In this document: in pieces, positions 1 through 10,181 of the stretch
Numbering within the stretch: the stretch's first letter is position 1
Layout of the letters: every line of letters begins with the position of its first letter
Assembly (NCBI GenBank): GCA_019114785.1
Contig: DXEV01000137.1
Span: forward strand, 1 to 63,689
Reading direction: 5' to 3'
DNA: 63,689 bases
Source of the DNA: Candidatus Anaerobiospirillum pullistercoris
GTDB taxonomy: Bacteria > Pseudomonadota > Gammaproteobacteria > Enterobacterales > Succinivibrionaceae
The notes under the pieces: model-generated
Seen by the model: only the letters and a program-made list of their open reading frames with translations
Databases searched by the model: none
What the model was told of the DNA's origin: nothing
Position numbers and translations under genes: made by a program

Positions 1-2
1 AT

Positions 3-3000
3 GTGGCAGCTAACGTTGCCGTGGCGGTTGCTGGTGGTTTAGAGCAGCCAATGGCTCAGAATAGCCAGATGGCTCTCGCCCAGAAGTGCTGTAGCGATCG
101 CAGTCCTGTAGAGTCAGGTGTGACAGCTAACGTTGCCGTGGCGGTTGCTGGATTGCAGCAAGAGGCAGTGACTAACTCTAGCTCTGTGGAAAACTGTAGC
201 GAGCGCACTGTATCTGTAGCAAGCACTAGCGCAGTGGAAGAGCAAGCAGCGGTCTTAACAGCTCCTATGCCGTCTGAGGCTCAAGTTGGCAGTGCGGGTG
301 TGGCGCAAATGCCGGAAGCAGCAGTGCCTGCCACAACTCAGCCAGAGACGATGCAGTCTCATGTCTCGCCTGTGCAGGCCGAGACGGCTCCAGTGCAAGT
401 GAATGTTGCCGGTGGGGTGGATAGAGCTCAAGGACTGATGCAGGCAAACAGTGTCGTCCAAGGCACTGTAGTGGCTCCTTACCCTACAGCAGGGGCGGGC
501 GCTACTGTAGTCGTTCCTGCCGATCAGGCCTCAGCCGTGGAAGCTGCGGAGCAAATGCTCCCTGCTGCACAGCTTGCTGCTGTGCAGCAGGGGGGACAAA
601 TGGCAGATCAGTCGCTGGCTGCAGCAGCGTCTCCTCTGCCTGCTAACTCTCTGCCTCGTGCTGGTAGCCCTGTTGTTCAGGTCATGCCAGCTGAGCATAA
701 CCAAGCAATGTCTGCTCAATTTGGAGAGACACAAAAGCCTGTTGCTGAGTTACAAGGCGCTCCTGTAATGGAAAACGGCTCTGGGGTTGATCGCCTCAAT
801 GCTGCGCGCATGAACTCGGTGCGAGCTCTGGATATGGCTATTCCTGAGCTCCAGCAGTTGGCCCAATCCACGCGCCATGGTGCAGCCTTAGCTGCTGCCC
901 ATGCCCATGGTATGAGCCATAACGCTGCTGCGCAGGCAGGCTGTGGTGTAGCTCTAAACCAAAGCCAAGGCTTTGCTCAAGGCCAAGGCCAAGCCCAAGG
1001 CTTTGGTGCAGACCAAATGGTTATGCCGGTGCAGGGAGAGACAAACTCGTGGCAGAGCTTCAACCCTGAGTTTGCGCAGAGCCAAGCTCAGAGCCCAGCT
1101 CAGTTTGACGCAGGGTCATTTGTCTCCACGCAAGGGGGGGCAGATCGCTCTGTGGTGTCGCCAGAACAGAACCAAGGCTTTGCTCAGAGAGAGCCATTTA
1201 TGTCGGCAGGTGATGCCGTCATGAACAGTGGTGCTTTTGAGAGCTCTAATATGCAGCCTATGGCTCCAACTGGTCAGGCACAACTACATCTTCAAACTGA
1301 GTTTGGTGCTCCTGCAAGCTTTTGCAATACCCAGAGCTTTGGCAATGTGCCAAGCATGGGTGAGCGTGCTCAATTTGGAGCTCCATCGGCCACGAGCGGT
1401 CAGGGGGATGGCTATATGTCAGCCCCAAATAATGGTGGTTTAAATGAGCCTAGTGGCGTTGTGGTAAATAACGTGGCTGCGGCTCAGTTTAATGCCTCTA
1501 GACCTGCTACAGCAGCAGTTGAGGCTGCTGCTACCCCTGAGGCTATGCCTCAGGAGGCTGCATTTGACCGTGCAGCTGCTTTTGCAGGCAATAACAGCTT
1601 TGCTCAGCCTAGCGCTCAGGATGGTTTTGGCGCTCAGGGTCAGCAGTATCAGCAGGGCCCACAGGCCCAGTTTGGGCCTCAAGCCCCAATGGGCCAACAA
1701 GGCCCAATGGGGCCGCAAGGCCCACAGGGCCCACAAGGCTTTGGCGCTGGTGCTGATGTTGAGATGGATCCTGATCTCACCCCTGAAGAAATAGAGCTGA
1801 TGCGGGCAAAAGCTGAAAAAGCAGCAAAATGTAAAGTGCGAGCTTTAGCCACTGCTAAGGCTCAAGCGCTTGCTAACAATATCCCAAGTCCTCCAGTTGA
1901 CTTTGTTACTCCGCTGCCAACAAAAGAGGAGACACTGGTGCCGCTCAATGGTGGGTATGTAATTTCCTCACCACCGCGTCGTGATCGTAAACCTAAACCA
2001 GATTACGAACAGCCAATGTCTGCTTCTCATGCCGCTAATATGGCAGCTGGTAATGCTCAAGTTAGTGCGGGCCGTGCTTTAGTCCCTACAGCTAATGTAG
2101 GACGTGAGTTACTGCCTAGCGCTGCTCAAGGCTGGAGATCTGGATACGGTAACGGTGGATATAGTGGCAATAACGGTGGCTTTAATGGAGCTGCCGAAGG
2201 TATGTCCTACGAGGATCTGCAAGCTGGACGTGGTGCTGATGGCCATGCTGCCAAGCGACTGAAGACCGTTTGGGTCAATGGTCAGCCGCAACAAGTGGAA
2301 GTGTGGGAAGAGCTAGATTTACCACGCTCTGCCTATAACGACCCTCGTACCGGACGTAGCCTGAATACTAAGCCAATAGATCCATCGCAGGTGTTTGCTA
2401 AGTGTAAGCATCTTACTCTGATGCCTGATATGACCTTTGAGCGTTTTATTTGCGGGCCTCAAGAAAATATTCAGGGTATGGTGCAAGCTTTACGCGATGC
2501 TGCGGTGTCACCAGGGGCCCCATCCCATAATCCTATATTCCTCCATGGAATTTCAGGTGCGGGTAAGAGCCATTTGGTGCAAGGACTGATTCATGAGCTG
2601 ATGCTCGTGCATCCTAAATTGAAGATCGGCTATTTCTCGGCTAGCGACTTCGTAAAGTATTACGTGTCGCAGGTCTCTAACATGCAGCAAGTACATTACT
2701 CGCCAGAGCAAGTGTACTTTACCCAGTCTTTTACCAATTACGATGTCCTTGTGATGGAGGATATTCAGCATTTAGCCCGTGCGAATAAATCGCGTCTGGC
2801 TTTTGCTGACATTGTTGCCCAGATCTTGGATATGCCAGGTAAGATGCTGGTTTGCACCTCCGATCGCAATACGGAGCGTCTATTTGGGATGAACTTTGAA
2901 CAAAGCCTGATATCACGTATGTGTTCAGGACTGACTTTTGAAGTTCCAGCCCCAGAACGAAACGTGCGTTGGGAGGTCGTCAAGCGCTTCATGGAAGAGC

Positions 3001-3470
3001 GTGGCTATAAGGTCAGTGATGGCGGTGCTAACTGCATCTGCGCCACCATTGGTACGGATATCCGTGAGATCCTTGGTGTGTTGAAGACAGTCTGCGCTAC
3101 TCCACTGAGAGTTGATGAGCTTGGCTTTGCTGACTTTACGGAGCTGGTTAATCGTTTAGATAACTTCAAGAAAGTGGCAGGGCCTAAGTTAACTTTAGGA
3201 CTGATCCAAAAGAGTGTGGCTCAGTACTTCGGCATTTCTGTAGAAGAGATGTTGTCGCCAACCAAGAAGCGCAAAGTGTCCTTAGCACGTGCGTTTGCCA
3301 TGTTATTGGCTCGAGAGCGTTTAGAGCTCTCATTACACGATATAGGTGTGGCCTTTAATAAAGATCACTCCTCTGTGTATGAGGCTGTGGAGCGTTTACG
3401 TGAGCGTTGCCGCTCTAATACTGAGTTGCAAACCACTTATCTAACTTTCCAATCTCAGTTCCTCCCATAG
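3..3470 (+). CDS. dnaA: Chromosomal replication initiator DnaA, 5' end cut off, with giant low-complexity linker
   Basis: DnaA binds the chromosomal origin as an ATP-driven filament and opens it. In the visible frame the first ~790 residues are low complexity (Ala, Gln, Met, Gly, Pro). They are followed by a recognisable AAA+ domain: Walker A GISGAGKSH at about residue 849, Walker B-like VLVMEDIQ near 915, sensor I TSDRN, and a SRMCSGL segment matching the Arg-finger region. A C-terminal helix-turn-helix contains the signature DHSSVYEA near 1121 (DHTTVLHA in E. coli). Ordinary DnaA is about 450-470 residues, so this is far oversized. The GTG at position 3 is probably not the start: the frame is open to the window edge and the first residues match an internal repeat, so domain I likely lies upstream. 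Followed by dnaN. Identity is certain; the role of the linker is unknown. Confidence 0.95.
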   Translation: MAANVAVAVAGGLEQPMAQNSQMALAQKCCSDRSPVESGVTANVAVAVAGLQQEAVTNSSSVENCSERTVSVASTSAVEEQAAVLTAPMPSEAQVGSAGVAQMPEAAVPATTQPETMQSHVSPVQAETAPVQVNVAGGVDRAQGLMQANSVVQGTVVAPYPTAGAGATVVVPADQASAVEAAEQMLPAAQLAAVQQGGQMADQSLAAAASPLPANSLPRAGSPVVQVMPAEHNQAMSAQFGETQKPVAELQGAPVMENGSGVDRLNAARMNSVRALDMAIPELQQLAQSTRHGAALAAAHAHGMSHNAAAQAGCGVALNQSQGFAQGQGQAQGFGADQMVMPVQGETNSWQSFNPEFAQSQAQSPAQFDAGSFVSTQGGADRSVVSPEQNQGFAQREPFMSAGDAVMNSGAFESSNMQPMAPTGQAQLHLQTEFGAPASFCNTQSFGNVPSMGERAQFGAPSATSGQGDGYMSAPNNGGLNEPSGVVVNNVAAAQFNASRPATAAVEAAATPEAMPQEAAFDRAAAFAGNNSFAQPSAQDGFGAQGQQYQQGPQAQFGPQAPMGQQGPMGPQGPQGPQGFGAGADVEMDPDLTPEEIELMRAKAEKAAKCKVRALATAKAQALANNIPSPPVDFVTPLPTKEETLVPLNGGYVISSPPRRDRKPKPDYEQPMSASHAANMAAGNAQVSAGRALVPTANVGRELLPSAAQGWRSGYGNGGYSGNNGGFNGAAEGMSYEDLQAGRGADGHAAKRLKTVWVNGQPQQVEVWEELDLPRSAYNDPRTGRSLNTKPIDPSQVFAKCKHLTLMPDMTFERFICGPQENIQGMVQALRDAAVSPGAPSHNPIFLHGISGAGKSHLVQGLIHELMLVHPKLKIGYFSASDFVKYYVSQVSNMQQVHYSPEQVYFTQSFTNYDVLVMEDIQHLARANKSRLAFADIVAQILDMPGKMLVCTSDRNTERLFGMNFEQSLISRMCSGLTFEVPAPERNVRWEVVKRFMEERGYKVSDGGANCICATIGTDIREILGVLKTVCATPLRVDELGFADFTELVNRLDNFKKVAGPKLTLGLIQKSVAQYFGISVEEMLSPTKKRKVSLARAFAMLLARERLELSLHDIGVAFNKDHSSVYEAVERLRERCRSNTELQTTYLTFQSQFLP
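10..151 (+). repeat. In-frame 117-bp-period degenerate repeat in dnaA
   Basis: A 25-base block beginning CTAACGTTGCC is identical at 10-34 and 127-151, spaced 117 bases, so the reading frame is kept (ANVAVAVAG in both copies). A weaker echo is the TGTAGCGA-G-CGCA stretch after each copy. This suggests the linker grew by tandem duplication and that further copies may lie left of the window. Confidence 0.75.
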
Positions 3471-3471
3471 A

Positions 3472-3499
3472 GAGAAGCTAAGCCATGCCTTAGCTTCTC
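3472..3499 (+). terminator. Hairpin just after dnaA
   Basis: A perfect 11-bp stem (3472-3482 with 3489-3499) with a 6-base loop begins one base after the dnaA stop codon. No T-run follows, so it may be an mRNA 3'-end stabiliser or a Rho-type end rather than a classical intrinsic terminator. Confidence 0.45.
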
Positions 3500-4490
3500 C
3501 CTGCAAGGCAACACTTGCGGAAAGCTTGCTTAGGAATAGCGCAGCGCGGCAGAGCGCTATTGGCTCAGCGCTAGAGCGCAGCAATGCGCAGACTTGGTGG
3601 CTATAAGCTCATAGGCCTAGAGGCCTTGGGCAAAAAGTTAGGCAGTGTTAAGCCTAGAGTGCTTGTTGAGAGACAAGACGATGGGCCTGTGGCCTGCTTA
3701 ACTTCATAAGATACGTCCGTCGTATCACGAACGAAAACTAAAACTTAGAGCTCGAGCGTGACTGCTCGGCAGCGTTCTGGCAATTGCCAGTAACTAGATG
3801 GAATAGCTCTAAGAGAGACTTGAGCTACAGGTTGCTCTAGGGTGGCCTTTTGGGCATCCAGAGGCCTGTAGCAGGGTCTGGTTTTTTAACGTGACGATGG
3901 GGGTAAGGGGGTTCATTGCCCCTAATGGATGCTTTATTTTTTGTACTCTTGTGTTAGAATAATCCCTAACAAAGCGTATGTTTGTGCGCTTTTTGTGTGT
4001 GCGTGAGAAAACTGGTCGCTAAATATGCGAGGCTTCAGGCCAAGCGTCCTGATAGCTATTCACCAACCAAGATTGTAGGCTCCTTTAGCTTAGGAGCAGT
4101 CTTCTCAAATTGGCCGTAGACCGGCTTAACAATAAGTCAGGCAGTAGGCTCATAGATGAGCTGCTGCTAGCGTCACTTTTTCTTTAGCTTTGGCGTGATT
4201 CTGCGTTTTTTGTGCGGCTATTCCGATTTGGCATATAGCTCATTCGGTGCTAATTTGTCACATATGCCGTGAGCTTCGGACTTGGTATGCCGTGGCGCAG
4301 CAAGTTTTTTCAGCCACAGCCCTTTGAGGAGAAGCTCCAGAAGGCTTTCCTTTTGTGTCTCACGCATAAAAACCGTGTTTTGGATTCCTCTGCAACCTTC
4401 GACAGCATTAAGCTTAAGCTTTCAGTTGCCGTAAATTAGAAAACGTAAGCTTTTCGAGGGGCGCAGAACCTTTTTAACCGCAATAATACA
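3500..4490. other. Long dnaA-dnaN intergenic region
   Basis: About 1 kb without a credible gene, much longer than the usual dnaA-dnaN gap. It holds many short inverted repeats, for example GGCATAT at about 4230 with ATATGCC at about 4262. I saw no convincing cluster of DnaA boxes (TTATNCACA) by eye, so I do not call an origin. TTGCCGTAAATT at 4426-4437 is an extra copy of the sequence just before the dnaN start. Confidence 0.5.
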
Positions 4491-4551
4491 TGGAGGACGG
4501 CAATTCCTCCCTTGCCTGCACCAGAGGCAGAGGTGTCCTTGCCGTAAATTG
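4491..4551 (+). promoter_or_regulatory. Structured dnaN leader with displaced Shine-Dalgarno
   Basis: No ribosome-binding site sits next to the dnaN ATG. GGAGG lies at 4492-4496, about 55 bases upstream. CGGCAA at 4498-4503 can pair with TTGCCG at 4539-4544. That fold loops out the middle and leaves A plus seven bases (TAAATTG) between GGAGG and ATG, which is a normal spacing. Alternatively GGAGG can pair with CCTCC at 4506-4510 and be hidden. The same arrangement with the same spacing precedes ompA at 30657-30741. The pairing is visible; the switching role is inferred. Confidence 0.6.
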
Positions 4552-5712
4552 ATGAAGTTTACCGTTCCAGTTCAGTCGATCATCAGCCCGTTGCTACAGG
4601 TAGCAGGTATTTGTACTTCCAATCCTTCTAACCCTGACGACCTATCGCAGTTTTTATTGGTTGAGGTCAAGCATGACTGCGTGATCTTCACTGGTACGGA
4701 TAACGCAGTACAGTTACAAGCTGTAGTGCCTTTAGCTGAGGGCTCTTGCGAGTCTGAGGGCGTCTTCATGATTGATGCCCATAAGGCTATCGACTTCTTT
4801 AAGACTTTAGGTAATGAAGACGACCTTTCCCTCGAGTTGGTGGAGGATGATGACTCGATTCGTATTACCTCTAGCCAAGCTAATTACACCATGCGTGTGC
4901 GTCAGCTGACAGACGATAAGACCTTCCCTCTCTTTGCTGTGCAAGAGGACGGTGAGCCAAAGATCTTTAAGATCGAAGAGCAAAAGCTGCGCTACATGTT
5001 TGAGAAGTCCACCTTCTGTGTATCGCACGACAACTATCGCGATTACTTAAAGGGTGTCCGCTTTGAGATCAAAGAGTCTGACATCAGCCTGTTTGCCTTA
5101 GATGGCCACCGTATGGCTGCCTTAGAGGCTCAACTGCCAGAGCCTGTGGATGGTGAGATCAATATTCTGATGACCTTCCGTGGTGTGGCCGAGCTGCAAA
5201 AGCTGCTCTCCACTAGCCCAGAGCACATCCTCACCATGTCAGTGACCAATCGCTTTGTGTCCACTAAGGTTGGCTGCTATACCCTGACCAATCAGTTACT
5301 GAACACCAAGTATCCAAATGTGCGCAGCGTGATCCCTAAGGACTGCTATCCAGAGATCGCTGTGTCTTTAGCTGATTTAAAGACCTATGTGCGTCGTGTG
5401 TCGCTGTTCTCTAATAAGCGCATGAATCACATCAATCTTACTTTTACCCAGAATAAGCTGGATCTGTTCTCGCAGAACAGTGAGCATGAGGTAGGTAAGG
5501 CTTCCTTAGAGATTGATTTCCCAGATCCAGAGGGTTTCCGTGAGATCAATCTGAATGCAGATTACTTAAAGGATTTCTTACAGGCTATCGATACGACCGA
5601 GGTCGTGTTTGGTTTTGCACCACCATACCAGAACACCTTATTACGTCCACGTGAGGAAGTGAACGAGATGGGCGTGCGTCTGCGTTATGTGGTCAGCCAC
5701 ATTATGGTCTAA
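4552..5712 (+). CDS. dnaN: DNA polymerase III beta subunit (sliding clamp)
   Basis: The beta clamp is a ring-shaped homodimer that tethers DNA polymerase III to DNA. The product begins MKFTVPVQSI and is 386 residues, within the family's usual 365-390. It shows the expected three-lobed composition and the C-terminal NTLLRP / RLRYVVSHIMV ending, close to E. coli's MPMRL-type tail. I chose ATG at 4552 over the TTG one codon earlier because MKF is the standard clamp N-terminus. It sits between dnaA and recF. There is no Shine-Dalgarno at the usual distance; translation probably depends on the upstream structured leader. Confidence 0.97.
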   Translation: MKFTVPVQSIISPLLQVAGICTSNPSNPDDLSQFLLVEVKHDCVIFTGTDNAVQLQAVVPLAEGSCESEGVFMIDAHKAIDFFKTLGNEDDLSLELVEDDDSIRITSSQANYTMRVRQLTDDKTFPLFAVQEDGEPKIFKIEEQKLRYMFEKSTFCVSHDNYRDYLKGVRFEIKESDISLFALDGHRMAALEAQLPEPVDGEINILMTFRGVAELQKLLSTSPEHILTMSVTNRFVSTKVGCYTLTNQLLNTKYPNVRSVIPKDCYPEIAVSLADLKTYVRRVSLFSNKRMNHINLTFTQNKLDLFSQNSEHEVGKASLEIDFPDPEGFREINLNADYLKDFLQAIDTTEVVFGFAPPYQNTLLRPREEVNEMGVRLRYVVSHIMV

Positions 5713-5988
5713 GAGCCCGCTTTCGCTTGCAGTAGTGTGAGCTGAGCTCAAAGCAAATTTTCTCACGAAGCTGCTAACCGGCTTTTTCACACCCGTACCT
5801 TCTAGCTTCACCATGCGAGGCTGGAGGCTCGGGTGTATTTTTCTGTGCACAGGGTAATGTGAGTTGAGCGCGCTATAGCGCAGCGCTCTAGTCTTAGCTT
5901 GGGCTCTATAGCGGCGGATAGCGGCGGATAGTGGTGGTCTCAGGCCAAAATCTGGTGATTGGATTTTGGGCAAGGAGCTGGATAGCAC

Positions 5989-7248
5989 GTGTTCATCAAG
6001 CGCCTTTTAATTAACGACTTTCGTAATCTGCAATATTTGGATCTCAATCCCAGTGCAGGTTTTAACTTTATCTGTGGGCCTAATGGTAGCGGTAAGACCT
6101 CTATCATCGAAGCGATCCACTATTTAGCGCTGGCGCGCTCTTTTCGTACTAACTCCTACCAGTATCTGATCCGCCAAAACCAAAGCCGCTTTAACCTCTA
6201 TGCAGTGGTGCAAGAGGATGATCAGGTGTTGCCTACTAGTATTGGTCTGATGCGTGAGCGTGGCCAAGATGCCGTGATTAAGCTCAATGCCGATCAGATC
6301 ACCAGAATGCTTGAGCTGATTGATCATATTTGCGTGCAGCTGATCCATCCACAAGGCGTGGAGCTGATCACCAAGGAAGCTGAGGGCAGACGTGGTTTTA
6401 TCGATTGGGGCGTGTATTACTCAGATCCTGAGTTTAAAGAGCTCTGGTGGCAGTATCGCAAGATCTTAAAGCAGCGTAATGCTTTATTACGTCAAGAGGC
6501 ACAACGCGGACGCAAACGCGCACGCAATGCTCAGAGCTTTAGTGCTTGGCAACAGCAGCCAGAGTTCTCTTCGTATGACATGTCATATGACAGGTCATAT
6601 GAGAGCAATGACAACGCCATGTGGCAAAGCATAGATCAAATGGCGATCTGGGATGATGCCTTGGTCTCACTGTCATTGCAGATCACGGAAAAACGTCTGA
6701 ATTACCTGCAGCAGCTCCAAGAGATCTTGCAGGATATTTTGCAGGAGTTTTTGCCGCATTTTAAGCTCAAATTTGAGCTCAATTTTGGCTGGGAAAAAGG
6801 CCAAGATCTAAGGGCGCTTTTGGCTCAAAACCTTGAAAAAGACAGGGTTTTAGGCTATACTTTATACGGTTGTCACCGAGCTGATCTGAAGATCAAAAAC
6901 AACAATATTTCTGCTGGTGCAACCCTGTCACGTGGTCAACTTAAGATGCTGGTTTATGCCATGCGTTTAGCTCAAGGAATGCTGTTAAAGCAGCAAACCG
7001 GTCGAGCCTGCATCTATCTTATCGACGATCTCAATTCTGAGTTAGATGACCACTCGCAACGCGTTTTGCTCAATACCTTGCTTGCATGTAAGCATCAGGT
7101 ATTTATCAGCAATATCAACGCGCTACAGCCCGATTTCTTCCCGCCAGATGACAGATCCGATTATCAGGTTTTCCAGCTGCAAGATGGGCAGATCAGTGCC
7201 AGTACTGTCGATACAGTTAGCACTGTAGATGGCGTCGACGCAAACTGA
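5989..7248 (+). CDS. recF: DNA replication and repair protein RecF, with extra central insertion
   Basis: RecF is an SMC-like ATPase that helps load RecA at gapped DNA with RecO and RecR. Walker A GPNGSGKTS is at about residues 30-38, the ABC signature LSRGQLKML near 308, and Walker B CIYLIDDLNSELDD near 340. The product is 419 residues against about 360 in E. coli. The extra sequence lies around residues 165-215, in the arm region, and is rich in Gln, Ser, Tyr and Asp with a repeated SYD/SYE pattern. Start is GTG with AAGGAG 11 bases upstream. It is followed by gyrB, the classical order. Confidence 0.96.
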   Translation: MFIKRLLINDFRNLQYLDLNPSAGFNFICGPNGSGKTSIIEAIHYLALARSFRTNSYQYLIRQNQSRFNLYAVVQEDDQVLPTSIGLMRERGQDAVIKLNADQITRMLELIDHICVQLIHPQGVELITKEAEGRRGFIDWGVYYSDPEFKELWWQYRKILKQRNALLRQEAQRGRKRARNAQSFSAWQQQPEFSSYDMSYDRSYESNDNAMWQSIDQMAIWDDALVSLSLQITEKRLNYLQQLQEILQDILQEFLPHFKLKFELNFGWEKGQDLRALLAQNLEKDRVLGYTLYGCHRADLKIKNNNISAGATLSRGQLKMLVYAMRLAQGMLLKQQTGRACIYLIDDLNSELDDHSQRVLLNTLLACKHQVFISNINALQPDFFPPDDRSDYQVFQLQDGQISASTVDTVSTVDGVDAN

Positions 7249-7394
7249 GCTAGTCACACCAATGCTGGTGAAACAGGTGAGGTTGGCTAAAACCTGAAGC
7301 CTTTAGGTAATTTAGGGAGTGCTACCGAGCGCTGAGTTGCCTCTGTAGTGCTGTGCCTAAAGGATTAAGGATTGTTTTTTGGCAACGCCACGCT

Positions 7395-7483
7395 CTGCGC
7401 ATATGCGCAGCGGCGGGGGCATTTATGGTCAGAGGTGGCCAAGAGCTTGCCTTTTGTAGATTTTTGCCCATGGGCAAAATCCT
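7395..7483. repeat. Two perfect palindromes upstream of gyrB
   Basis: CTGCGCATATGCGCAG at 7395-7410 is a perfect 16-bp palindrome. TTTTGCCCATGGGCAAAA at 7462-7479 is a perfect 18-bp palindrome about 46 bases before the gyrB start. Either could be an operator or an mRNA hairpin acting on gyrB. No known protein site is recognised. Confidence 0.5.
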
Positions 7484-7516
7484 CATATGTGTAAGCTCAA
7501 GTTAATTCGCGAGTAG

Positions 7517-9958
<2,442 letters not shown>

Positions 9959-10041
9959 CCCTTAGCCCTGACGGGCTAACCCCAGCTGGGTTAAGCCCTG
10001 ATGGGTTAAACCCCGACTGGGCTGGCTAAAAGCTTAGACCT
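9959..10041. repeat. Array of short palindromic units after gyrB
   Basis: Four consecutive units have the form arm - 4 to 6 bases - reverse-complement arm: AGCCCTGACGGGCT, AACCCCAGCTGGGTT, AAGCCCTGATGGGTT, then an imperfect ACCCCGACTGGGCT. The arms vary but the design is kept. The same style recurs in several other gaps of the window, for example 29663-29700 and 40125-40205. Confidence 0.6.
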
Positions 10042-10081
10042 AAAAAAAGCAGCACCCCGAAACCGGAGTAGCTGCTTTTTT
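10042..10081 (+). terminator. Bidirectional intrinsic terminator between gyrB and glyS
   Basis: AAAAAAAGCAGC ... GCTGCTTTTTTT forms a GC-stemmed hairpin with a T-run on both strands. It lies between the convergent ends of gyrB (+) and glyS (-), so it can stop both. Confidence 0.85.
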
Positions 10082-10181
10082 GATCGCCCTATGGAAGGGG
10101 ATCGCCCCAAGGATGGGGCGTGAGCTCTATGGCCTCAAGCGGCCAATAGAGCCCTGCTGTGGACTAGAGCCACAGCTGTGA

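Noticed and set aside
3500..4490. Chromosomal origin between dnaA and dnaN
   Set aside because: No convincing cluster of DnaA boxes or AT-rich 13-mers was seen by eye; gammaproteobacterial origins are often elsewhere. A box scan and GC-skew plot would decide.
4549..4551. TTG as dnaN start
   Set aside because: It adds only one residue before the standard MKFTV start and has no better ribosome-binding site.
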